Under the pieces are notes generated by a model, which worked only from the letters and a program-made list of their open reading frames with translations, was not told the DNA's origin and did not search any database. From Diphasiastrum complanatum (lineage: Eukaryota > Streptophyta > Lycopodiopsida > Lycopodiales > Lycopodiaceae): a stretch of 64,000 nucleotides of DNA. Every line of letters begins with the position of its first letter. Within the stretch, counting starts at the first letter, position 1. The stretch spans positions 17,993,650 to 18,057,649 of the forward strand of contig CM055100.1 in NCBI GenBank assembly GCA_029204225.1, read 5' to 3'. Positions 12,642-23,099 of this stretch are shown one piece after another. The position numbers were made by a program, and so were the translations under genes.

Positions 12642-12805
12642 ATGTCTGATTTCAGAAGTGCAGATCCTTCAAGATTCATAGTTTTTGGAGATGGATCTAG
12701 ACATCGAGTGAACGGTATTGGTTCACTATGGCTCAACACCAACGACAAAGACATACGACTTGAAGACGTTTTGTTTGTGTCTACTCTACAACAAGACTTG
12801 CTTTC
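12642..12805 (+). pseudogene. Ty1/copia protease-downstream fragment
   Basis: The reading ADPSRFIVFGDGSRHRVNGIGS followed by LEDVLFVSTLQQDLLSI matches the segment between the copia protease active site and the GAG-pre-integrase domain. The protease Asp-Ser-Gly itself is not present. At about 12805 the sequence switches to copia RNase H on the opposite strand, an inverted junction. Confidence 0.75.
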
Positions 12806-13476
12806 TATAGTAAGAACACATAATAAAGTAGCAAATGCACTTGTAGACTTTCAATCCACTTTGTCGCCTACAAAATTTGAGTCACTATAGGCCCTTAAGC
12901 CAAGATTAGTCACATTGTACAATATGCCAAAATTCCTAGTTGATGAGATATATCTTAGGACTCTTTTGGCCATTTTCCAATGTAATACCAAAGGAATTTG
13001 CATGAATTGGCTTAATTTTCCAACACTATAGCTAGGATCAGGTCTAGTTATAGTCAAATATATTAAGGAGCCTATAAGCCTTTAATATAAAGTGATGTCC
13101 TCAAAGGATGCTTCATCACCATCAATAGATGCTTTTACATGTTGCTCCATTGGAGTCTCAATGCCTTTACAATTTTTCATTCAAATCTATCTAGAGTGGA
13201 TGTAGCATATTTAGATTGACATATAAAACTAAAATCCAATCCTCTTATGACTTCTCCTAGAATGAAGTTCAAAAGGCCGAGATCTACCATTTTAAGAAGA
13301 ATGCAAGTTTGGTGCAAATGCCATCTCCCAGGTTGATATCCAGACAAAAGCGACATACGAAGATCAAGAAATTCTTGATACTCAATAAAAGCAAGATGAC
13401 AATGTCGAACCAGCGATCCTTGACAAAGAGCTTTACCTAAAGACCTTCGGGACGCTGCTAGAAAACACCTGAGCAT
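12806..13476 (-). pseudogene. Ty1/copia RT-RNase H fragment
   Basis: Read leftward, 13476-13177 carries MVDLGLLNFILGE and FICQSKYATSTLDRFE, and 13057-12851 carries TITRPDPSYSVGKLSQFMQ and HWKMAKRVLRYISSTRNFGI. The order matches the copia RT C-terminal part and RNase H connection. It is very similar to residues 285-430 of the frame at 23083-24633. The RT catalytic YVDD and the RNase H end are absent. It interrupts the unnamed ORF (11771-15375). Confidence 0.85.
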
Positions 13477-13496
13477 CCATCCAACACTTTGTCAAC

Positions 13497-14150
13497 CTGG
13501 AAAAGGTCTCAAGGAAGCTGGGAAGCAAGTATGATACTATAAGAGTTGACCTTATTCAGAAGGATGAAGAGTTGGAAGCAACCAAGTCAGAGCTGTTGCA
13601 GAAGAATATGGAACTTGAAGAAGCTCAAATTGAGCTGACAAATAAAGTCATAGCCCTAGAGGAAGCCCAAGGCAGATTTGATGCCAGGCGCTGGAGGTGA
13701 TGCAGAATCAATCCAACCAATTTGAGAATGAAAATGCATTGCTCAAGCAGCAACTCCAGACCTTTCAAGCTTCATTACAAGAAGAAAGACATGCTCTGGA
13801 AACCCTCCAAAGCACCAATACGGAGCTGAAAGATCGGTTGAAGGATGACGAAGCTAGTCAGAAGTAGCTGCAGGACTCTGTTTTTCAATTACAGAGTTCC
13901 ACAGAGATCTGGGAGCAGAAAAATGTGATATAAAAAAACAGACCGAGGAAGCCATCTTGTGGTGAATCAGCACCAAAGTCACTCTTGGCCTGCGTTTCCC
14001 ATGGGAGATACATGATAGATCTAGTGGCTTGGAAGGGTATTCAAGAAAAGATTATTCAGTCCGTCCAGCTGCAGTATCTACAGAAGGCAGAGTACGAGAA
14101 GTTGAAAGATGAGTTGGAAGAGAAAAAAATATAATTCAAACCAGATCCAG
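13497..14150 (+). pseudogene. Unnamed ORF family, coiled-coil region (copy alpha)
   Basis: Long heptad-like runs rich in Glu, Leu, Lys and Gln: KDEELEATKSELLQKNMELE, then FENENALLKQQLQTFQASL, then YEKLKDELEE. Shifts and stops occur at about 13700, 13866 and 14130. Copy beta (39756-40190 plus 43936-44160) has the same order, including the non-coil segment ACVSHGRYMIDLVAWK, which appears there as ACVTHGKYRIDPIAWK. Copy gamma has an analogous coil on the minus strand (33318-34115). Confidence 0.6.
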
Positions 14151-14286
14151 ACTTTTGAAGAAGAACTGACTCGGCACCAGGATCAATCGATGCAGACGAA
14201 TCCACCAGCTGTAGATACATTGAAAAAGGCCACTCAAACTAATGTAGTTTTAAGGCAATTATAGAAAAACCAATCACTGCAGACTG

Positions 14287-15375
14287 ATGTTGATGTTGCT
14301 GACAAGAAGAAGTACCATCCACTATTGCAACATTACCAGTAGCAGTGATTTCGTAGCAGAGCGAAGTTACACCAGGCGGCAGTGTCAAGAGAAAAAACAA
14401 AGTAGTTTACTCACTACTAAAGTTAATATTTCAGACATTCCAACAAGAACTAACCAATTTTTTTACCTCCCTTCTATAGTCCAGAACTCCAATGGAGAAT
14501 GGATTCTCTCTTTTTACCGAAACTTTTTACACCAAAGAGCAATGGGAAAGTCCTTGGACTTTCGCAACCTAAACAGTTTTTGGGCCAAACTAACAATGCA
14601 CCAAAAAGGTGTCTTGGCCTTAGCCATTGTTCAAAATAAGTTCAATGTGCAGACTAACTACATTCATGTGGTTACAAGATGTTTGTATATATACATTTTA
14701 GAATATCTAAAAACATTCAAAAATAATATTTTTCCTGCTCTGGACAAGTATGTGAATAAGCTAGAGACAATAATATTTTTGATGTTAAATAAATTGTTCC
14801 TAGTCCTACACCCATCTCTCCCAGATTTTCAAGCCAACTTCTTTTCCCTCTGATCTGTGGGCAATCTACATAGATTGGGAAACTAACTATTCTCACTACT
14901 TGGAAGAAGTAAACGCAAATAATTTACTCCGATCCACAAATCCAATAACCAAACCATATTACACATACAGCCATGTAAATAATGCTTCTCTCATTTCCTA
15001 TGCACTCTTATCTATCCAACAGTTGTACATAAAAGAAAATTTCTAGAATACTCATATGCAGCCCTATCACTAACTCTTCCTTCTTCTGAGATGTCTGAAA
15101 TCCTAACTAAGGATAGTTGGTATGCTCATCTTGTGAACCACACACTGATTGATAACCCGCTTGGACCATTGGGCAATCAAGGAATGAGTGGTTATCCAAA
15201 CTTATCATTTCAAAAAGATTATATACAGAGGAACAATTACTTCCTGCTACCAAAGGCATGACACTTGAACAAGTCAATGCAGAGAATGAAGCTCAAGCAA
15301 AGGCAATCTTTCACAGAAAGCCAACCACCCCAACACAAAATGTGATCAGACTGTTTGCGAGCCACTACACAGTTG
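14287..15375 (+). pseudogene. Unnamed ORF family, C-terminal domain (copy alpha)
   Basis: The open part (14287-14853) reads NGEWILSFYRNFLHQ, FWAKLTMHQKGVLALAIVQN and YIHVVTRCLYIYILEYLK. A frame change then gives DLWAIYIDWETNYSHYLEEV and PITKPYYTYSHVN. Copies beta (44224-44860), gamma (32606-33210) and epsilon (46080-46760) align with it at the W, F/H-x-K, K-F-x-V and D-W-x-x-N-Y positions. The copy ends where the 330-bp repeat is inserted at 15381. No known catalytic motif is visible; function unknown. Confidence 0.55.
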
Positions 15376-15380
15376 AAACA

Positions 15381-15709
15381 TTAGAGAAACTTAGAGCCCG
15401 AACAAGGGCCTTTGAAAAAGATGTTTTTTATTTATTTATTTTTTTTTCGTTGCCATGTGGACCAGTTGAAACCTTGAAATCGGGGTTCTATGTAACGTAG
15501 AATTTTCCAAATATAAATAAAATAAAAACTTTCTAAATATATTACTATTTCATCAGACAGCATGTGGAAATGCTATTGGTTGTTGAGGCCTGCCCTTCTA
15601 GCTCATCACTGCCCGAAGAGATCCAAAAATATTGAAAATGAATATGGCAGATGGTTGAAATGAGAAAATCGATGTACCATAAATGTATATGCATTGTCAA
15701 ATCATGGTT
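15381..15709 (+). repeat. Dispersed 330-bp repeat, copy 2
   Basis: Colinear with 9034-9360 in the same orientation, starting TTAGAGAAACTTAGAGC and ending GTCAAATCATGG. It sits between the end of the unnamed ORF and a CACTA transposase fragment. Confidence 0.75.
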
Positions 15710-15741
15710 GGTCAAAAAGAGGCAAAAAGCATCATCAGAGC

Positions 15742-16020
15742 TCAGAATTTTTTAGGCTTTCCTTGAGACTCCTCCCACAATCTTCGCCAATCTTCCACAT
15801 ACATCCTCTTTGGAGGCATTTCTCTGACAACTCTTCCTCCAAAACCTCTTCTATGAATGTTTCTGAATGGATGGCCTTCATGCAAGTATTTATGATGATT
15901 TTCATACACAACTTTTTTGAGACTATGAGAATATCTTGCCACAAAATTCGTCCCACACAAAAACAAGCGTGTTTTCCAGCCATTGTAAAACTTGTCCAAC
16001 AAATGGATACTTTCACTCAC
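15742..16020 (-). pseudogene. CACTA (En/Spm) Tnp2 transposase fragment
   Basis: The 92-codon minus-strand frame reads GTNFVARYSHSLKKVVYENH followed by KYLHEGHPFRN. This matches the Tnp2/Transposase_21 segment just after the CPVC block, where known proteins have an (A)RYS-x-SLKK, Y-x-x-H-x-(K/R)(F/Y)L-x-x-x-HPFR signature. The preceding part of Tnp2 (up to MHDFPGYREC) lies at 24420-25190 on the same strand and in the correct order, so both pieces may be one gene separated by about 8.4 kb of insertions. No downstream Tnp2 domain is visible. Confidence 0.7.
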
Positions 16021-16516
16021 TAATTGAAAAAGAGTTCATGCCAAAAGACTAATTCTAGCAATTGTAGTAGATCTGTAAAGTAGTTGTATGTAATTGTAAA
16101 CAAACTCCCATGTACACAAAATAGACATTGTCTGAATGCTTACTTGAGCATTCACTTAATTATGGATAGTTAGGCATTGTCCATATTACAATGGCATGCA
16201 ATGTAAAATCCCTCTCATGTAAGGGGCGCGAAATGTCATATGCATTTACCCCCCCCACAAATCTTCCAACTTGTCAATAGGCAGGTCAAGATACAGTCCA
16301 TCCATGTTTCTAACCTTGTGTTGACCAGAAACAAGAAGTGCCAACATAATATGTCCCCTTTTTGTACCCGACCAAGGTGGTGTGTTTTTCAAAATCACAA
16401 TTTGTCAGTAAAGGTTGGCTAATGGAACTATTTATGTATGCATCAATGTTTCCATGCACATCTGGACGTCCATCAATGTATGTACGATTTTCCCTTGAGC
16501 TCTGGCATCCTTGTAT

Positions 16517-17170
16517 TCAAACATTATACTTGTATCCTCCGCGGTGACAACACACACCATATACTTGTATCCTCCATTGGTGACGACACAAAGCATGACA
16601 ATCAGCCCAATTGTATCGAGGTCCTGCATATGGCATCAGTGTCACAACACTATTTAGAGGGACCTCAATACTACTCAAAGCCAAAAGGCCCAAAACAGCT
16701 TCAGGAAAGTTTTCCCTATGCGAAATCATATACATTTGACCCCAATACGTAAATGGTGTTCCATTTAATGGTAATGGTGATTGGAGTGGCCAGCATGAAG
16801 ATCTACTTCTAATGAAATTTTTTACAAATGGTTGCAAGCTAGGTGGAAGAGGAAAGTCAAGCAAAGGACCTAGAATGTCTTTTGACACATCAACAGTACC
16901 TTGTAACTTACAGTTATCATTCAAACTAGCCATAATACGTCCAAGATGTGTTTTCTTTTTTAAAGGAGTGCTAAAGTTTGTGGAATCCACATGGAGTATT
17001 GTGGAGGATTCATGTGCAACATCTAGAATATATGTGGTTGGGTGGTAAGAACATTTTGGAGATTTGGAGACATGGATTGAATCACAAGGCAATGATGAAC
17101 TAATTATATCACGCAAGGGATCATCATCAACAAGAGCATCATCTAAGGCCAATGATGATCCAAAAATCAA
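16517..17170 (-). CDS. Hypothetical ORF, 217 codons
   Basis: A continuous minus-strand frame from an ATG at 17168-17170. It has an acidic start (DDALVDDDPLRD), a Pro/Leu-rich middle (GPLLDFPLPPSLQPF) and a Cys/His-containing end (NWADCHALCRHQW). I recognise no domain. The 35-bp duplication falls at its 3' end. Position near CACTA fragments on the same strand could make it part of that element, but this is only context. It may be a chance ORF. Confidence 0.25.
   Translation of the reverse strand: MIFGSSLALDDALVDDDPLRDIISSSLPCDSIHVSKSPKCSYHPTTYILDVAHESSTILHVDSTNFSTPLKKKTHLGRIMASLNDNCKLQGTVDVSKDILGPLLDFPLPPSLQPFVKNFIRSRSSCWPLQSPLPLNGTPFTYWGQMYMISHRENFPEAVLGLLALSSIEVPLNSVVTLMPYAGPRYNWADCHALCRHQWRIQVYGVCCHRGGYKYNV
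16526..16595. repeat. 35-bp tandem duplication
   Basis: Two adjacent units of 35 bp begin ATACTTGTATCCTCC at 16526 and 16561, differing at several bases (GCGGTGACAAC versus ATTGGTGACGAC). Confidence 0.75.
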
Positions 17171-17780
17171 TGTTCATGTGATTTATCCTTCTTCTGCAAA
17201 AGTTGAAAATGTTATATGTATCAGCTTCTTTTCAAACAAGGTGTATTACACTTTCAAAACATTATATGCCTCACAAACTCTAAACCACTAATGTACACCA
17301 CAAGAGTAAGGACTAGTTAATATCTCATTCTCACGAAACTTTGAAGCAAATGTAATTTCATCTAGGCAATATGACGTATTAACCCACTAATAAAGCATAT
17401 CATCACATTAGAAAATATCTAATGAGCATGTACACATACATAGTTTGAAATAAACACATTGAGTATAAAAGAGAAATCTCATGTAAATGTCATATTCTAA
17501 GTGTTTACCTTTCATACTATTGGATCCTTTGTGTGCACTCCATTACATTAAATATGATGGTTGACAATCCTCCTTGTTCGAATCGTAAGGCCTTTGCACT
17601 GTATGAATGTACATGGTATCTTTTCATCATAGTATGGTTGATATTGGTCCTATAATCCAATTGCCAATGACAAGCGATACTGTAGGACATATTCTTTCAT
17701 GTTGTTCAAGTGAAAATTGACAAAATTCTACCACATGTGACAAGTGCAAAATACTCTTTCACATTTAGTGCATTTGCAAC
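17171..17780. other. No gene seen
   Basis: AT-rich sequence with short ORFs only and no recognisable repeat copy elsewhere in the window. Confidence 0.4.
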
Positions 17781-17786
17781 CTTAAT

Positions 17787-18165
17787 TTGCGATGGAGTTT
17801 TTTCTTGGCTTTTCAAAGAGCAAGATATTATCTCACTATCCTCAATCGAATAAGAGTACAAAACTCAACATCAACAACAAAGGAGGTTTTGTGGCTCAAA
17901 AGCCTTTTGGTGGAGCTTCATGTCATAGAGGCTGAGGAGGTAACATTGACCTTTTGTGACAACCAATCAAGCCAACAACTTGCATCAAATCTCACATTCC
18001 ATACTAGGAGCAAGCATTTCAAGATTGCTCATCACCTTTCAGGGAGAAGGTACAAGCCAAAAAGATCCAACTCCAACATGTGCCATTATTGGATTGCATA
18101 GCTAATATCCGCACTAGATCCTTGCCTAAGGATTCATTCATCAAGCTAAGATTAGCCCTTGGGTT
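17787..18165 (+). pseudogene. Ty1/copia RNase H C-terminal fragment
   Basis: SWLSKEQDIISLSS is read in one frame. After a shift come TTKEVLWLKSLLVELHVIEA, FCDNQSSQQLASN and HTRSKHFKIAHH. After another break comes LPKDSFIKLRLALGF, the usual copia pol end. It closely matches the RNase H of 23083-24633. An LTR-like stretch and a primer site follow directly, a body-LTR-primer order expected at a tandem or shared LTR. Confidence 0.8.
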
Positions 18166-18185
18166 TGGATAAGTGTAACATAATT

Positions 18186-18502
18186 TCATCAAACTAGGTC
18201 TGAGTGTGAAAAGCGATAAATTCTAGCTTGATCTTTCTATAGTTTTTGTACATTTTGTAAATTTGCATGTGTGAGAGCATATTTCCATGTGTGTAGACTA
18301 GGCTAGGTAGGTTAGATCCCAATCATAGGGGTTAGTTAGTCAATTGGTCATGATTCCTAAAATCAAGGGCCAAAGTCCACAAATCAAGAATGTTAGTGAG
18401 TGACCTAATTACCAAAGTTGGTAAACCTAATGGTTTGGTAGGATTTACCTAAAAGAAATGGATCTCCACCATTTTTTTTGTCACCATTTTCTAGTATCAT
18501 CA
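18186..18502 (+). repeat. Probable copia LTR
   Basis: It lies between the copia pol end (about 18165) and a primer site at 18506, ending ...TAGTATCATCA. The left border was chosen from position only, so it is approximate. No second copy is seen in the window. Confidence 0.45.
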
Positions 18503-18505
18503 AAG

Positions 18506-18517
18506 TGGTATCAGATC
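18506..18517 (+). promoter_or_regulatory. Primer binding site (Met-tRNA type)
   Basis: TGGTATCAGATC differs at one base from the TGGTATCAGAGC consensus. It follows the presumed LTR end with a 3-base gap. Sequence downstream (MATMEKEKNWFQ near 18540) could be a decayed gag start. Confidence 0.6.
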
Positions 18518-18559
18518 AACAAACATTATGTATATGGCAACAATGGAGAAAGAGAAAAA

Positions 18560-19675
18560 TTGGTTTCAGGTTATAGTGCTCAACATTCAAGATTGATTGA
18601 ATTGTGTTATTTGTGGTGTGCAAGTTCTCAAATAAAACAAAAGTGCATATCCAACATCAATCCATTCATTTTGCATTCATCTATCTTGCATCTTGTTTTC
18701 ACATTTTATTTTTGAGAGTTGTAATTTCAATTTACTAACGAGCTAACATGCATTGAGGGACCAAATTGATGGCAATCACATAATTTACAGCATGAAAAAT
18801 GATGTTCAATTTATTTGTCAAAGCGTAATTGCTTGCCAATGCAAACGTTCATGCACAAGCATTGATAACCCTTTTAAATGTAGTCAACAATAAACATAGG
18901 CACTCAAATTCATGTTATCACCTCCACAAAGATTAAGTAAGCAAATCCATATTTGAAAATAGTATTACAATCAAGCATGCTAAGTGATTGATGACAAAAT
19001 TTACAAAAATCAGCGAATTCTAATTTTATTGGGATCTTAAATAGCTTTGGATATGTGGTACTTGTTGGCCGTGAAATGGGTTTCAGAATCGTTTTACAAG
19101 CATCATCTACACGTTAATGCTATCCTACTACAAGTGGCCCCAGGATCTTGACCTCTATAAGAAGTCATAGAGATCTAGGCACCCGAACAAAAAAAGTCCC
19201 CAAGTGGGTAGTGCATCGAGCAAGCAGTAGATCCCATTTTGGACAACATACATGGGTGCGAGCAGCAGCAGGTGCAGGGGCTAGGGTAGCAAGCCTCCCT
19301 TTTTTCTAAATAAATTTTATGTCTTTATTAAATCAAAATGAAAGTTCTGGGTCCTCTCTCCAAGTGAGAGGGATGACCCATTAAAAAAATTTGCCACAAT
19401 TTCTTAGAAACTATAAAAAAAATAAAAAAATTTAAAAATACCTCACTTTTTGGAGCCTCAAACTCCATCAAACAAAATTGAAAATTTTTTGATCTCATCG
19501 TTCTGACCGTTTGGACTATGTAAACTTATGTCTACAGACTATTATTAGTTCTTGAACATTCAGAAACAATGTTTTTTTTTTTGGTGAAAATCACTCATCG
19601 AGCTCTTTTTTGCAACTACTTAAACATCTTCCAAGTGCCATGACTTTCATATGATAGGTTGGATGGAGGTGCGAT
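18560..19675. other. No gene seen
   Basis: Short ORFs only. A small imperfect inverted repeat, GGGTCCTCTC with GAGAGGGATGACCC, is at about 19349-19380. Confidence 0.4.
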
Positions 19676-19716
19676 CTGTGTGTGTGTGTGTGCGCGCACA
19701 CATACACACACACACA

Positions 19717-19760
<44 letters not shown>
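19676..19760. repeat. Compound microsatellite (TG)n-(CA)n-(TA)n
   Basis: Alternating TG, a short CG core, alternating CA, then a (TA) run of about 40 bases ending at 19760. An alternating purine-pyrimidine tract such as this can extrude cruciform or Z-form DNA. The minus-strand ORF across it is a repeat artefact. Confidence 0.95.
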
Positions 19761-19761
<1 letters not shown>

Positions 19762-19970
19762 TAGTAAAGAGTGTCCGTCGTTGACAGTGAATGGACGGGG
19801 TGGCTGACGTGATCTGGGTGATGGCCAATGATTTCGATGGCGGCCGATGGTTTAGGAGAAAAGCCGATGGTCATTGACGGGTGGCCGATGTATGTGTGTG
19901 TATGTACGTGAGTGTTTATGTATGTGAGTATTCGTGAGAGTGCGTATATCTCGGCATGCGTGTAGGTAGT

Positions 19971-20909
19971 CTAGCATAGTGTGTTGTTGCGCAGGCATCC
20001 CAAAGGGAGGATGTAAGTGTCCTCATTGGATGTTTCACTTACTCTCAAAAGAAGTTCACAAAATGTCTCAATACATGAAAAGACTTCTTTTTTCAAACTA
20101 TGAGAACTAAACTCATACTTGCTCTTACTCAATTTAAGAGCATACAAATGATGATACAATATCTTGCTTTCTAGATGTTTTGGAAACATAATCAAGTCAC
20201 AAATGACAAGAATTAATTCCAAACTAAAGACTTCATTCAAAACTAGAATAGTCTTACTTGATCTTTGAGATAAGCAAATCTCATCTAAGCAAGGTACATC
20301 ATCAAACAAAGAAAGAGAACCATAGGTGAGTAGAATAGAATGAATACCACCTTCACTTATCCTTTCTTTTCCATGAAATAATATCAACAAGGAATCGGAC
20401 TTGTACAATAAAGAAGATCTTCTTGGACATGCATGTTGAGGATAATCCTCCTCAAACCTCAACCCCATCACAACTTGATTACTCACCATAGCAATGACTT
20501 GTGATGCATCATGAGATACTGTGCTCTCGGCCACATCCAGAATAGAAAATAGATCTTCAAAATAAACAATTTCTCCATGCTCAAACACCTTTGAGATAGA
20601 GAGTGTAAAGGCTATGTAGCCTTCCTTGGTGGATAAGCATCCAACCATGATCCATAGACTAGGATCTCCATCCTTCTTTCCTTCTAAGAAACCACATGCA
20701 AAGATATAATCTTCAAGAATACTAAGGTACACAACCTTAGGCTTATAACTGAACAAGACTCCATATAGTGCACTCCTTCCATTAGCTCCATAACTCCATA
20801 AAGTTTTGCATGATGGAACATACACATGCACCATAAAACTTGAAGAGACAAGACATAGCCAAATGTAACCTTGTGGAACCATCAATAGTACATGCAAAGC
20901 AAGAAACAC
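19971..20909 (-). pseudogene. Ty1/copia integrase C-terminal part in a 312-codon frame
   Basis: Residues 35-110 read SCKTLWSYGANG, ALYGVLFSYKPKVVYLSILE, FLEGKKDG and WIMVGCLSTKEGYIAFTLS, then VFEHGEIVYFED. This is the copia integrase end: P-x-E-x-W-x-x-x-KP-x-V-x-x-L-R-I-F-G, then G-Y-S-x-x-K-G-Y. The catalytic core with its acidic triad is missing between this and 20919-21128. The last 150 residues match nothing I know. The long open frame is surprising for such a degraded piece. Confidence 0.65.
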
Positions 20910-20918
20910 CTTTCTTGC

Positions 20919-21128
20919 TTACTGATAAAAAAGATGAACATCCGAATGTTCCAAATCCATAGGATGTGTTGCCTTGGTAGAAGACATCAAATATGGATCC
21001 ATATGTGATTTTTCCATAGAATAAGCCACACTTGGCTTGATTTCCTTGACTACAATAGGCATAGATCTGAAATTGGTAACATGCAACCTCCTATGCCATA
21101 ACTCCTCCTTGGAAACATAAGTCATCAA
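20919..21128 (-). pseudogene. Ty1/copia GAG-pre-integrase fragment
   Basis: ELWHRRLHVTNFRSMPIVV and DLEHSDV match the copia LWHRRLGH-x-x-F...DL-x-H-x-D segment. The zinc-binding Cys pair (C-x-x-C) is lost. It sits between gag (21125-21727) and the integrase tail (19971-20909), all on the minus strand in element order. Confidence 0.75.
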
Positions 21129-21727
21129 TGCAAATTGGCTTTGTCTTCTTGAGTCTTCTTCTTGAAGTTAGAAGAATGAGTTGAATCATCTTCTACTCCA
21201 CCATAGTCTTTGCTCTTTGCTTTGTCCTTGGTGAAGGCTTGATAAAAACTATTCTTGCTCCTCCCTCTTGACTTGATCTTTGCTTCATGAAGGTTCTTAA
21301 GAGTTTCCCAAGTCTCCTTGGCTGAGGTGCATGAACCTATTTCTCTCAACATCTCATCAGAGATGTTCAATTTGATGATATGAAGAGCAATTCTTGCTCT
21401 CTTCTTCAATCTCTGAGCCTCATCAGAAGCTTCAGGTTCAACTTCAATTCCTATTACAATGTCCATTACACCATAGAGAATCAACAAGGATTCTATCCTA
21501 TCCTTCCAAACTGAATAATTGAAGGTATCTAGTCTTTCACTAGCTTCAGTGAGACAATCTCCTATAGATGCCATGAATGTGAAGACTCTTGTAATTGGAC
21601 TACAAAATGGAATTGAATGTGTTGCTTCTCTTTCACTATAGGAGCCAAAATAATTGGGTGTACTACCATATCCTATGTGAAATCTTGCAACAAAATATGT
21701 GAGACCTATCTCACTACAAAGAATCAA
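21125..21727 (-). pseudogene. Ty1/copia gag (UBN2-like) fragment
   Basis: The conserved part begins at MASIGDCLTEASERLDTFNY, with WKDRIESLLILYGVMDIVIG and RARIALHIIKLNISDEML, then CTSAKETWETLKNLHE, the copia gag UBN2/DUF4219 pattern. The C-terminal end is rich in Lys and Ser with no CCHC knuckle. The likely true start is the Met near 21573; the upstream 50 codons look like leader. Protease is absent before 20919-21128. Confidence 0.75.
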
Positions 21728-22342
21728 TCAACTTGAATTTGGATCTAGCTTCTATCTATAGATGAAGCACTTACAATTTTGATGTCAAACTTTCCCACGA
21801 GTTTCAAGTGAATGAAACACACTCAAGAAACACACATACAACTCAAAACACAAGACTTTGTGTGAAATGATGTGTCTATGACAACAGAAATTTGTCTTAT
21901 CCAATTCTATCTCAGATTGAGTACCAAAACTGTGAATGATGAATCATGCATGCAATATATTCAAATAAAAAAGTGTCCACTCGGGTTTTGGGTCTCTCCC
22001 TACCCTCTTTAAGAGCTTATAACTCCTACTAGGAACATCAGAATGAAATGAAACCTATTGTAATGGAAAGAGGACTCTTCTAGCTTTCCAACAAGCTATA
22101 ATGTCCGTATCTTTGTATCTAAGATAGAGGAGATAGAGTCAAATGATGTATTTTAGTTTTTAGACGTGTGAAAAGTCAGAATTCCGTACATCCTCTGTTC
22201 TGGACTGAAAATATCAATTCTAACCTCATTCACCAAAAGACTGTTCAAGAAAAGATAGCAAAACACTGCTAAACAGCTTCCTAGCTTGAATTGATAGAAA
22301 AAACTTTATACACCATGTTAGTAGCATTCAAAGCATGGTATG

Positions 22343-22354
22343 GCTCTGATACCA
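22343..22354 (-). promoter_or_regulatory. Primer binding site (Met-tRNA type)
   Basis: The minus strand reads TGGTATCAGAGC, two bases after the hairpin that ends at 22357. The gag at 21727-21125 lies downstream on the same strand after a leader of about 0.6-0.8 kb, so this is the primer site of that copia. Confidence 0.75.
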
Positions 22355-22356
22355 TG

Positions 22357-22507
22357 TGAAAAATCCAGCAAGTTCTCACGTGTGGGGATCCACAAGAAAT
22401 GTGCGAATGATCTTGACCATGCTTTGTGGTGGCACCACAAAGCATGGTCAAGACCATTTGCACATTTCTTGTGGATCCCCACACGTGTGAACTTGCTGGA
22501 TTTTTCA
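22357..22507. repeat. 151-bp near-perfect inverted repeat (hairpin)
   Basis: The left arm 22357-22431 and right arm 22433-22507 are 75 bases each, with a single base (G at 22432) between. By hand comparison 72 of 75 positions pair. Outer ends are TGAAAAATCC and GGATTTTTCA, so the whole unit begins TG and ends CA and sits 2 bases from a primer site. It may be a palindromic LTR end or an inserted foldback element. No coding content. Confidence 0.95.
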
Positions 22508-22560
22508 TAGAGGAGTAGTCTTGGGATCATAAAGCTATCATGCTTTGAGAGGGAGCTGAA

Positions 22561-23099
22561 GAAACAAAACGTTTCTGTTCACAAAGCCTTGCTAGCTTTT
22601 AGCCCTCCACCTGACACGAAACACGAAAACGAATGGCTCGCGAACTCGAAAGTCAAAGGAGATGAAGACGAACGGTTCACGAACACGAAAGTCAAAGGAG
22701 ATGAAGATGAAAGGTTCATGAACACGAAAGTCAAAGGAGACGAAGACGAACGGTTCGTGAACACGAAAGATTTACGAACGAGAATCTTTTGCGGTCTGGC
22801 ATGAGAACCTTTTGTGGTCCAGTACGAGAAGAAGGCAAATGACGGAAACGAAACCTACGATGGAAACAAAACCAACGTCGTGAAATCCTCTCCTACCTCT
22901 TCACACTCCAAAGAGTACCAGCGAGATCATGCAAGTACCCAAAAGTACAGATGTCTGATCTGATGATATGACGTCAGCAGATACACTTTAGGTCATGGCT
23001 AATCTGCCACTCTTGTAATTTTCTGATTAGTTGTAGATGGTTAATGACTCTAATTTAAAATTTACATAGAGCGACTATATACTTACTGGATGATACTTG
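22561..23099 (-). repeat. Dispersed 540-bp repeat with 39-bp sub-repeats, copy 1
   Basis: It is the reverse complement of 38704-39250 along its length. It holds three 39-bp tandem units at 22642-22680, 22681-22719 and 22720-22758 (core GAACACGAAAGTCAAAGGAG). At 23099 it truncates the copia RNase H after the residues ATNP, and the last codons of that frame come from this repeat. Right beyond its other end lies the hairpin. It could be an LTR or a non-autonomous element. Confidence 0.75.

Noticed and set aside
15694-16023. Plus-strand 109-codon ORF
   Set aside because: It is a shadow of the minus-strand CACTA Tnp2 frame, which carries the recognisable motifs.
16517-17170. Assignment of the 217-codon ORF to a CACTA accessory protein
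   Set aside because: Only its position supports this; no motif was recognised, so it is left as hypothetical.
22281-22530. Minus-strand ORFs of 70-75 codons
   Set aside because: They read through the 151-bp hairpin and the primer site; no domain is present.
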